From Scytalidium lignicola (Eukaryota; Ascomycota; Leotiomycetes), in assembly GCA_002812745.2 (NCBI GenBank), contig NCSJ02000052.1, positions 62,001 through 126,000 on the forward strand: a DNA stretch of 64,000 nucleotides. The letters run 5' to 3'. The notes beneath the pieces are model-generated. The model saw nothing but the letters and a program-made list of their open reading frames with translations. It was not told the origin of the DNA and ran no database searches. Shown in pieces: positions 1-11,965 of the stretch (its first letter is position 1; each line of letters begins with the position of its first letter). Both the position numbers and the translations under genes were made by a program.

Positions 1-858
1 TATGCCGTTGCGGCTTTACAAGGAGCAGCACAACTTGGCGTGCGTCTTTCCTCTCCTAGTCAAATATGACATTCTAAATTTGAGATATGGTATTGACTTT
101 AGTATAGATGATGTTCTCTGTCCCTTTGTACTTTCAAGTCACTCAAGAAGCTTCCATTGCCCAGGCAGGATCGTATCTTTTCCCAGCTGTGTTAGGAAAT
201 ACAGTCGGCACCATAATTGCTGGAATAGTGATTCAAAAAACAGGACGGTACAAGTGGCTAGCCACTCTTGCCACAACTGCGAGTTCTTTATCGTATCTCA
301 CCCTGATTCTGCGTTGGAAAGGAAAGATTTCAGTATTCGAGGCATTGGAAATTATTCCGAGTGGCTTTGGTACTGGGATGGTCCAGGCAACTGCCTTTAT
401 TGCACTCACAAGTAGCCTTGAACATAAAGAGATAGCCATGGCAACTAGCGGGATGTATTTGACAACCTCCATTGGTATGGTCACTGGAATTGCCGTGTCT
501 AGCGCGGTACAACAGGGAGGCTTGAGGTCACTATTGCTGAAGGCCTTAAAAGGCCCTGAATCTAAAAAGGTCAGCTCGCACCTCGTAAAGTTCTGGAATT
601 TCAAAGTATACTAACTCTAGGTCTATAGATCATTGAGAGGGTAGTGTCAGATGTGTCAAGTATACCAAAACTAGATTCGGCAGTCCGTAAAATTGTTGTT
701 GCAAGCTATGTTAAAAGTCTTGAATATACTCACAGTAGGTGCCTTTTCCCCCGTAAATCTAGTGGAGAAAGCTCACATCATAAATAGTGGTATCCCTTTG
801 TTGTTCCTTGACGGCTTTGGCAATATCATTAGCAATCAAAGAGCACCCACTGAAGTAA
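1..858 (+). CDS. MFS transporter, DHA2-like, 5'-truncated by window edge
   Basis: This is the C-terminal part of a major facilitator superfamily transporter, probably a proton antiporter of the DHA2 (drug or basic amino acid) group, in plasma or vacuolar membrane. Exons are <1-39, 108-569, 629-734 and 788-858, with GT-AG introns of 68, 59 and 53 nt, all in phase. The visible protein begins YAVAALQGAAQLG, crosses several hydrophobic segments (for example FPAVLGNTVGTIIAGIVI) and keeps a glycine-rich late helix motif IIPSGFGTGMVQA typical of fungal multidrug MFS proteins. It ends with a hydrophobic segment and IKEHPLK. The second intron holds a perfect CTAAC branch site at 611-615. The N-terminal helices lie outside the window, so the substrate cannot be guessed. 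The family call is strong and the subfamily is an inference. Confidence 0.85.
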
Positions 859-1421
859 CCTGGCTGCGTACATGGAGAATGCAATTAGGATACATATCCG
901 GATTTCAAGAAGTGAACAAATAAACAGAATAGAGGCCTAGAATTAAAACTAAGAATACGGATTTAAGAGAAGAGTATGGAGATATTCAATATTTCATAAG
1001 GACGTTAAAAGAAGATAAATGATAACCAAATCTTGATTATTCAATATAGAAACAGAAACACTCTGGATTCTAGAAGTTAGTTATTAGATATAGGACGGTC
1101 CCTTAAAAGAGGATTCAGACTTGACCACCTATAATTACAGTTCCTAGGGCTTACATTCTTGGCATCCCACACTCGAAAGGATGGCCATAGAGCCTCATTC
1201 TTCAGTACAAACTCGTGGGTGATGTGGTCGCGCTCCGTATTGAGAAATTAACGAAGGGGAACCAGTACTCAAAAACTCTATCTTTAATAACACAAGAACC
1301 ATCTAAACAAATATTAAACCACTTTGATATGATTATTTAAAGTCCAACCGTCAAGCTTCTATAATAACTTACACAACAAATAGAAAAGAAAATATTACCG
1401 ACAGGTTTGTGTAGATTCCTG
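859..1421. other. Convergent intergenic spacer, no gene seen
   Basis: AT-rich spacer between the 3' end of the MFS gene and the 3' end of SAC1, which is on the opposite strand. It has no open frame with coding character and should contain the two 3' UTRs. Confidence 0.6.
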
Positions 1422-3640
1422 TTATTCAGTTCTCTTTTTGCCCTCCTCTGCATTAGTGTATCTAGCCATGCTGAGACCCCTCTCATGTCTAGTAACAAGT
1501 GGACCGATGACTTTATCCTTGCGTAAGTCTCTGATAGCTTCCTGGAAACCTTCTGTAGCCCATGGTCTTGGGTTCAATTTGGGCCAGTTGACCTTGAGGG
1601 AATAGTATTAGTAACCGATTATTACCACTGTCATTTGAATGTGAACGTGTACTTACATAGAGCATGCCATTGTTATAAATGAAGTTCAAGCACCAACAAC
1701 CAACCACGAACCAGAAAAGAACAAATAGTCGTAGAGGTAAGACTGTTGCGTCGGGTAATCTTCTGGTGAAGGTACCAACAAAAACGAAAAATAAGCTGAA
1801 AGCTAAGAGATAAGGTATGCTCTGAATAAGCAGTGGTCGCCTATCTATGAACAGAAGGCCACTGCTAGCAGTTGACGTTGGAAGATAGGCGCCAAGGAAA
1901 AGATCAAATGCATCCTGTTTTGGTCCATCTGTGAAATTATTCTTCGTATATCGAGTTATCGAGTTCTGTAAGTCTTGAAGAGCTCCTGCTGTAGTCCGGT
2001 TTCCAGTCCGTGTGAAATCTGTTTTCAAGGCCCCAGTACCAGAATATGCTTTTGATACAACATCTGCATTGTCGGCCCATACCTTCCGGAACAGGAATTC
2101 GAATGCAGGGTCTGCTGTAGTAAAAGTTTCACCCACCTTTAGAATCCCAAGATCCGTTAATTGTCGGTTCAGAGTCCAACGTCCTAACATACTCTGCACA
2201 ACGTTGGTACGATCGAGGCAATCCATGCAATTTGTCCGAACAACACTTGTTTGATAGTTACGGACTTCGAGACGGCCATCTAGATCTGCTGGCATATTGG
2301 CACCACGGAAATATTGCTGCTTTTCCAGGGCGTCATTAAGTTGGTCCAACAGAAGCTGTACACGGTGCCATTTGAGCCCCTTTGTCTCATGATGGAAGTC
2401 AAAATAGACGTAATGGAGCCTATCGTATTGTTGTTGTCGTTTAGTGGACTCAACAAAATGGAATTTCTCGTCAGACAGCTTGTCTTGCTGCATGCTTTCA
2501 GTGGGCGACGTCGCCAGTAGTTTGATAATTTGCTCATAAGCCTCCTTTACTCTCTGCTCCCTTCCTGTATGTTTGACCAAATTGACAAGATAGTTGTCTC
2601 CATAGAGTCGAATCTGCTCGTTAAAATGAGCAGCGGCGGCAGCAGTTGCCGAGTCTACTCCACGGATCTGGAGTTTAGGAGTATAGTGCAAGGTGTTGAC
2701 TTCGGCCCAGAATATAGGAACGCTACCTCTGGTCTGTACATAAGCAAGGATCTGTGTTTCTTTGCCTCCAGAACCGCCGACCTTGCCGTTTTGCATTCCT
2801 CCTCCACCTGCAAAGCCGCCCAGTCCAGTCGCGTCGTCATTCAGAACTATAATCTGCTCCGTCTCATTGAAATTTGCTACATGGCCTTCTTCGTCAACTC
2901 CACGGGTGAAATATCTTGTTCCTGCACGGAACCGAGACCGACGAGTAATCAATACTAGCGTCAAAGGGGTAGACCTTATTCGTGTAGGGATTATCTCGAG
3001 CATCCCATATATGACAGGTAGGATGTATGGGTCAACACCTGGTTGCTGCCCATGTTGATTGCGAGTTCCTGTTGTTCGGAAATCAATCAGATCCGACTGG
3101 ATGAATCTATTCCAAAAGAAGCGATCATCTGCACGTTTCCACAATGGCAAGGATGAGTCGATATGTGATTGCCGCTGGAAGGAGTTGGTTATATCCAAAG
3201 AGTAAGAAAAATACATTGGTCCAGACCTGATGAAGGTCTTTAGCATGGACAAGTATGTATCTTCATCCGGGTCATGGAGAGGTCGTTCACGGAGGGGTAG
3301 GAATTCCGTAGCAATAACCTTATACACCATATGTCCTCTCAATCTTCCCATAGGTTGTGCCTTTGTGATCACAATAATATATTTATCTAATTAGGTCAGC
3401 CTCAAGCTTATCCTTCCGATTTTAGGAAGGCTTACCAAGGCGCAATTTGATCATCCCTAATATTCCAGCAATACTTGACACGCGTTTTCCGCCAAGAAGA
3501 GCCCCATCATTTAACCTGAAATCGCCCGTCGGGCGGTCTATAACCAAGGTTGGCGCTGAAGGCGTTGAAGGGGACGTGAAGGCATAATGCGAAGCTGATG
3601 CGTGGACATTTATGTCACGAAATGGCAAAGAGCTTGCCAT
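1422..3640 (-). CDS. sac1: Phosphoinositide phosphatase SAC1
   Basis: SAC1 is an ER/Golgi membrane phosphatase that dephosphorylates mainly PI4P and so controls phosphoinositide balance in the secretory pathway. Three exons, 3640-3436, 3386-1657 and 1592-1422, give 701 residues, the usual length. The short 49-nt intron 1 splits the Asp codon of the stretch RLDKYIIVITKAQ. The catalytic CX5R(T) loop appears as RTNCMDCLDRTNVV, with the nucleophile near residue 455. The Sac domain runs from about residue 60 to 520. Two hydrophobic segments near residues 590-650 (IQSIPYLLAFSLFFVFVG and LPLRLFVLFWFVVGCW) form the membrane anchor. The last exon encodes the conserved WPKLNPRPWATEGFQEA tail. It is divergent from the Rab5 gene with a 512-bp shared promoter. 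Identification is secure. Confidence 0.95.
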
Positions 3641-4152
3641 ATTTGCAGAAGTCTAGCAAAGAGAAGATTTGAAATCAGCCGCGATACAAAGGCCGGCGAG
3701 ACTCTTCTACAATGCAGAACCACAAGTTGTTCAGGAGAACTGGCAACAGTGCTTTTGCATACGCTCCAGCCTCGCTATGCTATCTGAAATTAATATGTAG
3801 GGAGATTACTACAGTAACGAATGCAAATGTTAAGGCCACACAATTTTTTTCAGGGGCAAAATATACAGATATTTGAGATACATCTATAAAAGTAAAAATT
3901 TATTATCCTCCAGTCAAAACCATCAAGATTTGGGGTATTATTGATCCTTTGAGGTGACGACGGCTTTCACGTGATACGCGGGCTGTCGTGGCGCTTTGCC
4001 TGGCAGGGTTAGCGACCTGTCAACGTCACGGCGAGCTCCAGAAGTCGGTATCTTTACGAGCACAACCACCCAACACAACAGCCTGGTAACATAACAACTA
4101 CGATAGAATCCGTATAGTCAACTTCTCAGTAAACTATCAATCACTTTCGAAG
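3641..4152. promoter_or_regulatory. Divergent promoter region of SAC1 and Rab5
   Basis: Spacer between two outward-facing genes. It holds the 8-bp palindrome TCACGTGA (a CACGTG E-box) at 3967-3974, about 180 bp before the Rab5 start. No other coding sequence is seen. Confidence 0.5.
3967..3974. promoter_or_regulatory. E-box TCACGTGA
   Basis: Perfect 8-bp palindrome with a CACGTG core, the type of site bound by bHLH factors such as Cbf1. It lies in the spacer shared by two phosphoinositide/endosome genes. Binding is inferred from sequence only. Confidence 0.35.
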
Positions 4153-5044
4153 ATGGCTACCAGAGGAGCTCCCGGTGCCCGACCTTCGAACACTCGCTTT
4201 GCCCAATTCAAACTAGTCCTACTCGGTATGCTCTAGGCCCATATCTTCCATGAATAGAAAATGAAACCTAATGTACTAACCATCAACTTAGGGGAATCTG
4301 CCGTAGGGAAGGTATGTCTAGATGCTGATCTTGACGTGGATATACTATTAACTCTGCTATAGAGCTCGATCGTATTACGGTTCGTTAAGGTATAACATGA
4401 TATGCCTTCTATCTAATGCAATCAGTCACTGATAGAAGTAAATAGGATGCATTCGATTCTTATCGCGAGTCGACCATCGGTGCTGCGTTTCTAACACAAA
4501 CTATTTCACTGGATGATACCACAACTGTCAAGTTCGAGATATGGGATACTGCTGGACAAGAAAGATATAAGTCACTAGCGCCCATGTACTACCGAAATGC
4601 AAACTGCGCGGTTGTTGTTTATGATATAACACAAGCTGTATGTCATGTTAATATTGTTGTGCCTCAAAGACGATGCTAACCATTCTTTGGCAGTCTTCTC
4701 TAGATAAGGCAAAGGCATGGGTGAAGGAACTTCAACGGCAGGCGAACGAAAACATAATTATTGCACTCGCAGGGAACAAGCTTGACTTAGTGACAGAACA
4801 ACCAGATAAACGCGCGATTGAGGCTGCAGATGCTGAGGCGTACGCAAAGGAGGCAGGTCTGCTTTTCTTCGAGACATCAGCGAAGACAGCAGAGAACGTG
4901 AGAGAGTTATTCACGGCTATTGCCAAAAAGCTACCATTAGATCAAGCTGGACCAAGAAATCCTCGAGCTGGACCACGAGCAGGAGTAGATTTGCGACCTG
5001 AAGCACCAGGTACACAAGCACAAGGAGGGCCATGTGCCTGTTAG
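4153..5044 (+). CDS. Rab5-family GTPase (Ypt5/Vps21 type)
   Basis: Small GTPase of early endosomes that recruits tethers and the class III PI3-kinase for homotypic fusion. Five exons (4153-4225, 4292-4311, 4363-4389, 4446-4637, 4694-5044) give 220 residues. The P-loop GESAVGKS (25-32), WDTAGQE (73-79), GNKLD (131-135) and ETSAK (164-168) are all intact. The C-terminus ends CAC, a substrate for double geranylgeranylation. The effector loop [10 protein letters not shown] is diagnostic for Rab5. Exons 2 and 3 are only 20 and 27 nt and between them cover the P-loop. The pathway link with the adjacent SAC1 gene (phosphoinositides on endomembranes) may be coincidental. Confidence 0.95.
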
Positions 5045-5656
5045 AGGAAAGAGGGTGTTATCAGATTGTGGCTTAGCGGACATGATTACGGGGGCAGTAG
5101 ATTCCTCTATTTTATAGTTCAGTTGTGAGCTGATCTCTCGAACGGATCTGATTCACATGCCGGTCTCTTTTATGATCAACCTGCTTGGCTTAATAACTTG
5201 AGGCATCAATAGAGAGCTACTGACCTGGACTCTATGAGAGATGCCTTCAGACTATTTTATTTCATACTTTGCCAAGGGTTGAGTGCTGCGATATTTGGCT
5301 TGCAAGGCGTGAGAGGTTTCCTAATTGTTATGCGGCATTTGGGATGTACAAGTACAATATGGCAAGAGAATATATTATAATCAACTATTCAATGAATAAC
5401 TATGCATTATCAATTTTAATTACGAGATCACCAATTATGTTTTAAGATTAAAGTGCAGATGATATTCGCTGAAGACCATGACTAAACCTACAGATATACT
5501 TTTGGCTCGTTTGGGCGGACGTATCATCGGAAACGTTCGACTCGGCAACCTTGCGAAGCTTTGTCGGCCGCCCTAAGAAACTTCAGTCGGTTTTGCCCGA
5601 ACCTCGCGCTTTAGCAACATTACCTCAACAACCATTGTCGCTCAACGCAGCCGGTC
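5045..5656. other. Spacer between Rab5 and MIC60
   Basis: Holds the Rab5 3' UTR and the MIC60 promoter and leader. The last 150 bases are more GC-rich than the first part. No open frame of interest and no tRNA-like structure was found. Confidence 0.5.
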
Positions 5657-7748
5657 ATGCTGCGAGCTACTCTTCAATCGTCGAGGGCGTTCAGCTATAG
5701 GCCGATTGCGGCCAGTGTTGGACGTCAATGGCGTGGTCAAGCTGGTCGTGTGCAATTCGGTGCATTGGTAAGAGCTCCAAGGTTCTCTACATTAGAGGTA
5801 CTAATTAACACGATACTAACGGTTGGCTATCTATAGAGAGAGTTCGCAGATGAGAGGAAGCCGGAAGCTGTCCTTCCAGGATCTCCTACTCCTGCCACTC
5901 CAAGTTCCAATTCTACAATTCCTCCCGAGACCGTACCTCCAACTCCTGCTTCATCCAATGCCAGCAATGTCCATAATCTACCGCTAGCTTCTGCAGCTTC
6001 AAAGCCCCCTCCACCACCAGCTGCAAAGCCAAAGAAGCATAGATTGCGAAGACTTCTATTTACACTCATTCTTTTAACAGGGCTCGGGTTTGGTGGTGGT
6101 GTGTACTATTCTAGGATTAACGATAACTTCCACGACTTTTTCACCGAATACGTCCCATACGGCGAGGAGGCTGTTCTGTATTTCGAAGAACAAGAATTCA
6201 GGAAAAGGTTCCCAGGTGCTCTTGGGCGTAGACCAAGAGATACTGGCGAGCGCGTTAAAATACCAAGCCAGAGCGGAGTATCTTGGAGAGTGGCGGATGA
6301 TTCGGAAAGACATACTACTTCTGCGAAGAAGGATCAACCAAAAGCAACAACACTACAATCAAAGTCTGGTTCCGCGCCAGCTGAACCTTTCCCAGCTCCA
6401 GATACAAAATCGCAGCAAATGCCAACTCCAGATAAACCAGGACATCCAGTGCAACCAAAGTCCAAGGAGCCAGTTCCCGCTAAGAAAACGGAAGAGCCAA
6501 AAGAAGAGCGCAAGCCAGCCGCTCAAGCAACTTTCAAGCCACCTGAGGTCGACGAACCTTCGAGGTTCCCCGATGAGGTCACAAGAATTGATCCTATCAA
6601 CATCAAAGATGCTAACGAGCCTCTGGTACAAGATCTGGTCAAGATTATCAACAATATCATCACCGTGGTCAACGCTGATAATGCTAACGCCAAGTTCTCT
6701 GCGACTATTGGAAAGGCCAAAGATGAGTTAAGCAAAGTGGGTGACAAGATCAATGAGTTGAAATCGGCAGCTCAGAAGGAGGCTGACGCAAAGATAAAAT
6801 CTTCGCATGAGGATTTCGATCGTGCGGCCAAGGAGTTGATTCGAAGACTTGAAAACGAGATGCACGAGCAAGAGGCGAAGTGGAGGGATGAATACGAGGC
6901 TGAGCGACAGAAGATACAAGAGGCGTATGATCACAAGCTTAAGGCAGAAATTGAGCGAGCGAACGAGCTCAACGAAAAGCAACTACAAAATCACCTTCTA
7001 GAACAGGCGGTCGAGCTAAAACGGAAATTCATCGATGAAGTTCAGAACCGCGTAGAAGAGGAACGAAATGGTCGATTAGGAAAGCTATCTGACCTTTCTA
7101 ATTCCGTTAGTGAGCTTGAGAAGCTTACAACTGACTGGAACTCCGTTGTGGATACCAATCTCAAAACTCAACACCTTCATGTTGCTGTTGAAGCTGTCCG
7201 TGCGATCTTGGAGGACTCCATTACCCCGCGCCCATTCACCAAAGAGCTAGTAGCTTTGAAGGAGATTGCTGGAGATGACCCAGTCGTCAATGCAGCAATT
7301 GCTTCGATCAATCCCACTGCCTATCAGCGTGGTCTCTCTAGCTCTGCTCAGCTGATTGACCGATTCCGTAGAGTTGCCACTGAAGTACGCAAAGCCTCAC
7401 TACTGCCGGATGAAGCTGGTGTTGCGAGCCATGCATCAAGTTATCTCCTGAGCAAGATCATGTTTAAGAAGAAGGGACTTGCCACAGGTGACGACGTAGA
7501 GAGCATCTTAACAAGAACTGAGACATATCTAGAAGAAGGCGATCTAGATGGTGCAGCTAGAGAGATGAATGGACTTCACGGCTGGGCAAAGACTCTGAGT
7601 AGGGATTGGTTGAATGAAGTGAGGAAGGTGTTAGAGGTGCAACAAGCCCTTGATGTAAGTTTCACTGATCAAATAAATACTTCAACTTGCTAACATATTC
7701 TAGGTTATTGCAACAGAAGCTCGATTGCAAAGCCTGAGGCTACACTAG
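5657..7748 (+). CDS. mic60: MICOS complex subunit MIC60 (mitofilin)
   Basis: Inner mitochondrial membrane protein that shapes crista junctions and contacts the outer membrane. Exons 5657-5797, 5837-7654 and 7704-7748 give 667 residues. The N-terminus (MLRATLQSSRAFSYRP...) is basic and free of acidic residues, as expected for a matrix presequence. A proline-rich linker leads to one transmembrane helix at about residues 119-138 (RRLLFTLILLTGLGFGGGVYY), followed by the family hallmark NDNFHDFFTEYVPYGEEAVLYFEE and EFRKRFPG. A long charged coiled coil occupies roughly residues 250-430 and the conserved mitofilin domain lies at the C-terminus. The final 45-nt exon supplies VIATEARLQSLRLH. Each splice junction restores the family reading. 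The start is the first ATG in frame with a convincing presequence. Confidence 0.95.
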
Positions 7749-8218
7749 ACGGCGATTTCCTTTTTAGACTTTTCTGCAGCAAGCGGCTGTCTGTGTACAA
7801 GATATGGTATCGATAAATGTACTTATTTATACTGGTTTTCACAGTTCCTGTATAAGTAACTTGATACACTTCACTCGTGAACCTAAACCCTCGCTTCCTA
7901 AGTTATCTTCTTTCGTTTTCAATAAATAACTCTTCGATGTAACCTAGGGTCTCCTGTTCAGTTGTACCGGTGAAGACTGGGTGGAGGTAATCAGGGCCAG
8001 AAGATTACAAGCAGACTTTGTGATCAATATGTATAAAATTAGCAGCCTGTTGGGAAGATTAAACTCAAGAATGATGGAATTGTAGAGATAGCAAGTGCTT
8101 CTGTGAAGATGAATATTTATTTGTATAAAAAATAGTTAAGAATTCTAAGCTCAATAGGAGACGGCCAATGTTTCAATAGAAAATAGGTCTTATATGGTAA
8201 GATTATGTTCATGGTTAG
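7749..8218. other. Convergent spacer, MIC60 and MFS transporter
   Basis: AT-rich 3' flanks of two convergent genes. Nothing else can be supported. Confidence 0.55.
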
Positions 8219-10176
8219 CTATGCATTTCTATCTCCTTGTCTCTGTTCTATCTCATCTTCATTCTTAATTTCCACAGTTCCTAACTTCTTCAAAAGTCCA
8301 ATCTTTCCAATGTTTCTCAACCCCACCACTGTAAATCCCAAGCACAGTCCCAACAGCCCTACATTAAACCATTCCACCGCTCTCAGTGCCCTCAAAAAGG
8401 CCTCGTGCTGATCCACACCCCGCTTCTTACTTTCACTCTGCTGTACTGCAGTTTGTATTGCTGCGGCAAAAGCCAGACCCATTGAACGACCAATGCCAGC
8501 AACGGTTTGATACATCGCACCTGCAAGAGATTGATCTTTCCTTGGCAGGGCTTGAGTTGTAAATAAACCTAGGCAAGGGTAGACTGTGTCCGCGCCGACA
8601 GCAGCGATTGCCATTGCAGGAAAGCCAAAAGCCCAATAAGTTGTCCGGGGTGGAATTGGTACGGCGAAGAGAAGGTTTGCGATGAATGTACAACTCAAGC
8701 CAAAGATTAATATGTAATTACCTTTTATTCTATCGAGAAGGTAACCTGACATGAAGGTCGCGCATACTGCAAGATGAATATCGTGAGTTTGGGACCACGA
8801 GATATGAGGTAGAATACTTACTGCCAGTCACGCCGAGGGGTATATATCGTAGAGTAGTTTGAAGAGGATCGAGAAGTTGGTAGTCTTGGTAGCTGAGGAT
8901 GGTTAACAGCTGGTAGATACCTCTCTTACTGTGAGAACGAGACTCACTAAAAAGTTGAGTAGGTTAAAAAATTCGTCCAGCCACTCGAGAAAACAGTGAC
9001 TATGATCATAGCTATAGAGAATCGACCATATCGAAATGTCGATAATCGTATTAATGGCTCTCTTGTCGTTTTCTGTTCCAAGTAGAACTCCAGTAATAAA
9101 AATAGAGCAAGAAGTAAAACAGAGACAACAATAATGACTATTACAAATGGAGTATTCCAACCAACTGATGCTCCTTCTGAAACTCCCGTCAAAAGGAGAA
9201 GCAATCCGGATGTAAAGAGAAAGGCACCGAGCCAGTCTATATGGGCAGCCAGAGTCCTTCTAGGAAGAACCTGCTGTGAGGAAGGCTCTTTTGGGATAAC
9301 ATACAAGCCATTTGCACCTATGGCAAAGGCAGCCCCTCCCATGACATAGAAGGCGACTTTCCAGCTTGTAAATTGGGTAATAGTTCCACCCTACGAAGAC
9401 AAGAATATCAACCTTAACATGTTCATAAACATTTAAATCTACTTACTATTAAATTTCCAAAAATCTGTCCAATTGGAGCTCCAGCTGAGAAAAAAGCAAA
9501 GCTGTAGTTCTTCACCCGTCCAGGGGGTATTGTATATCCCAGGATTCCAATAGCCGTAGGGATTGTAATCGCAAAACCCTGAACAAAACACCATCAGCCA
9601 ACTAAAACTATCGTCATGGTTCATTCAGATGCATATACTAATCCTTGCAATGCCCTCATGACATAAATACATATCTCATTAGGAGAAAATGCAACACCTA
9701 TACTAAACGCCATGATCCAGAAATTTCCAAAAACGAATAGCCACTTTTTACCAAAGATATCCGCCAGCTTCCCAAAGAGGAGGAGAAAGCATCCTGCCGT
9801 CAGCGTAAATGCTGAGATGATCCATTGCTGTCTCTCTTCGGGGATATTAAGAGTCTTGCCAATGGAAGGGAGAGTAAGAACGACGATTTGGATACCAAGT
9901 GACTATTCACATATCAGTAATCTAGGTTGTTGTAGTTACTACAACACTTTTATGTTTTCTCACGGATAAAAAGTTTGTCCCGGTGAGAGTTACAACCAAT
10001 GGAGCTGCTTGACGAAAAGTCACTACTCGAGCGACATCCTCAGGAGCGGTTGTGGTCATTGTAGCGAAGAGGGCCGGGGTCTCCGATACACCGTCCGTCT
10101 TCTCATTACCAACAGTTTGAGAAAAGTTTGTCGTGTCATTAATTCCATCTTTATCCCTTGGTGTACTCGTCTCCAT
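8219..10176 (-). CDS. MFS transporter, 14-TM DHA2/AMF1-like
   Basis: Polytopic membrane transporter resembling the yeast YOR378W/AMF1 branch of DHA2 (ammonium or drug transport in the family). Six exons (10176-9964, 9902-9639, 9578-9447, 9390-8948, 8892-8822, 8766-8219) give 556 residues with all phases consistent. Introns are 61, 60, 56, 55 and 55 nt. Visible motifs include the signature loop LFGKLADIFGKKWLFVFG after helix 2, RALQGLGFAITIPTAIG (helix 4) and SAGAPIGQIFGNLIGG (the antiporter motif C region). The hydrophilic N-terminus is about 60 residues long. An N base at 10185 lies just before the start codon and does not affect the protein. Substrate unknown. The promoter to its right carries a CGG-N2-CCG palindrome. 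Confidence 0.9.
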
Positions 10177-10184
10177 GATAACCC

Positions 10185-10185
10185 N
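10185..10185. other. Undetermined base beside A-run
   Basis: Single N followed by a run of A. The same pattern occurs at 39442, 39454, 40509, 49181 and 63148. Probably a homopolymer-length ambiguity in the assembly. Confidence 0.8.
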
Positions 10186-10486
10186 AAAAAAAAATAAAAT
10201 AAACTGTTTGGAGAACCGATTATCAAAGAACAAAGAGGCTCACATTATTGATACACCGCTTTGGCTTCAAAATTTCTTGATTGAGCCCCCACCATTGCCT
10301 GGCCACAATCCAGCACGCCTAGTTACCACATTTAATCAATCAATCCTAGTATTTACCGATAATGAGGGGGTATGTCGGAAAGCAATTTGATACCGATATA
10401 ACTAGCAATTCATTATCCCCGCAGTACCCGCTGCGCGCGGGGTGACCTTGATTGGTAAAACTAAATGGATATATAAATACTACTAA

Positions 10487-10500
10487 ATTCGGATCCGAAT
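10487..10500. promoter_or_regulatory. Palindrome ATTCGGATCCGAAT (candidate Zn2Cys6 site)
   Basis: A 14-bp perfect palindrome with inverted CGG triplets two bases apart, located 311-324 bp upstream of the MFS start. Binuclear zinc-cluster factors bind inverted CGG triplets, and many regulate transporter genes. The assignment is inference. Confidence 0.4.
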
Positions 10501-10911
10501 CTGTCGGATAAGCCATCACAGCTGGACATTATAGACCATTGATGCCGTATGAAAAATGCAACTACAACTTACACAGTCGTAAACTGTATCATTTCCAGAC
10601 TAAATAGTGGAAATACTAGCTCTAAGAGGCAGCAAAACGCGGCAGCAGACGGGCTTCAGCACATTCCTTTTTGCTAGCGCTAAGTTGAATGCACTATGTC
10701 TAATACAGTTCAGTGAGCGGAAGTGATATTTAATCTTTATGTGAATACAATCTCATTAATTCTGATGTCTACATCTAGACAATGCAAAAGCACAAGCTTA
10801 GTGGAGTTTATTGATTTGCCAGCATATCAACCTCAAGCCTTCTCGCCTCTAGACTAGATCCTAGCCAAACAATCCATAAATTATATTGAAAATCGACATC
10901 CAAATGCTCCA

Positions 10912-11965
10912 TTATAGCACTGAATAAGCAGAAGCATAACTCACGGAAGAATCCGTAACATCCACAACATCGCTGCTCCTCGCATACCTCACAAACTTGA
11001 ATTTTCCGTCTGCTTCTCCAATCTTTCCCTGTTCCTTCAGTACCTCAATAGCGGCCATAACAACTCCAATAGGATGTCTCCCGCAGACAGTATTTCCAGT
11101 CGCCCTGATATTATCTGTGAAGTCTGCTGCTTTACCTCCCTCAATTGCATCCATAGACAGCTTGTCCAGCCTTGCGATGCTCTCGTGAATAGGTGGCACT
11201 TTGGGTGTATGATCCCGCCGACTTAATCTTGTGCCAGCTTTCGCGCTCTCAACATTTGATGGGAGGTAATATGTGTAATCAAATCGCAAGCCCCAGTGGC
11301 AGAAATCTGAACTGACAACAAATACGGAACTTGGATCTGCGAGGTAAGGGGCGAGAATTTCGCCGTAGGAGCGTTCTGCTGCAGCATTTGTATTTCCAAC
11401 AAGGATGGGAATTAGAGGTGGGAATTCTGCGGGAGAATTAAAGGTCTGACTTAGACGTTTATATATATACGGTATATGCATCTCCATGCTATGCTCCGTT
11501 TCATCGGCGTCTCGGCTCATTGTATCGAATTTCCCTGTTGCTGCAAGCTCCCTGATGGTGTCTTTATCTAAAATAAGATCACCTAGTGGCGTAGCATATT
11601 TCGAGAACTTTGACAGTGCACAGCCTGGAAGATAAAGAGCATGCGAAGGGCCGAGGAGGAAAATACGGCGGGCTTTGGAGAGGTCAAGGGGTTTATACGC
11701 CCAGGCCGCTGCTGGGCCTGAGTAGGAATAGCCTGCATGCCTGTAATCATCTGTCAGTATTTCCTTATTCAAAACTTTATATTATCGTGCTATTAAAGGA
11801 TGAGCTCACTCACGGCGCAATTATAACTCTTGCGCCTGGGACCGGCAACTTCTTCCCATCGATGTCAGCGGGGACGTCATCAAGATATCCATCCAACTCC
11901 CTAGACAAAGCTGAGCTGTTAGAGGTATACCAACTCCCGGCATGACTAGCTACTCTAGTAGTCAT
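10912..11965 (-). CDS. MEMO1-family protein
   Basis: Member of the MEMO family (yeast Mho1/YJR008W), proteins with a dioxygenase-like fold whose cellular role is only partly known. It is linked to redox and cell motility signalling in animals. Two exons, 11965-11814 and 11740-10912, give 326 residues. The N-terminus reads MTTRVASHAGSWYTS and the intron splits the Pro codon before HAGYSYSG. Conserved metal-site-like histidines appear in APHAGYSYSG, LGPSHALYLPG and ETEHSMEMHIPY, and the SSDFCHWG motif is present. GPSHA in place of the commoner GPSHH is a small deviation. Family assignment is firm and function is not. Confidence 0.9.

Larger units (their letters stand above)
10177..10911. promoter_or_regulatory. 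Promoter region of the leftward MFS gene and MEMO 3' flank
   Basis: Contains a 14-bp perfect palindrome at 10487-10500, a CCAAT box on the minus strand at 10451-10455, and an AT-rich TATAAATA-like stretch at about 10470. No gene is evident. Confidence 0.5.

Noticed and set aside
2012..3058. Several 68-142-codon frames opposite SAC1
   Set aside because: Antisense shadows of a clear phosphatase gene, with no independent coding support.
8893..8947. 19-nt intron or other short acceptors in the second MFS gene
   Set aside because: Earlier AG acceptors give stops or a too-short intron. The acceptor at 8893 restores STFYYQDYQLLDPLQTT and a normal 55-nt intron.
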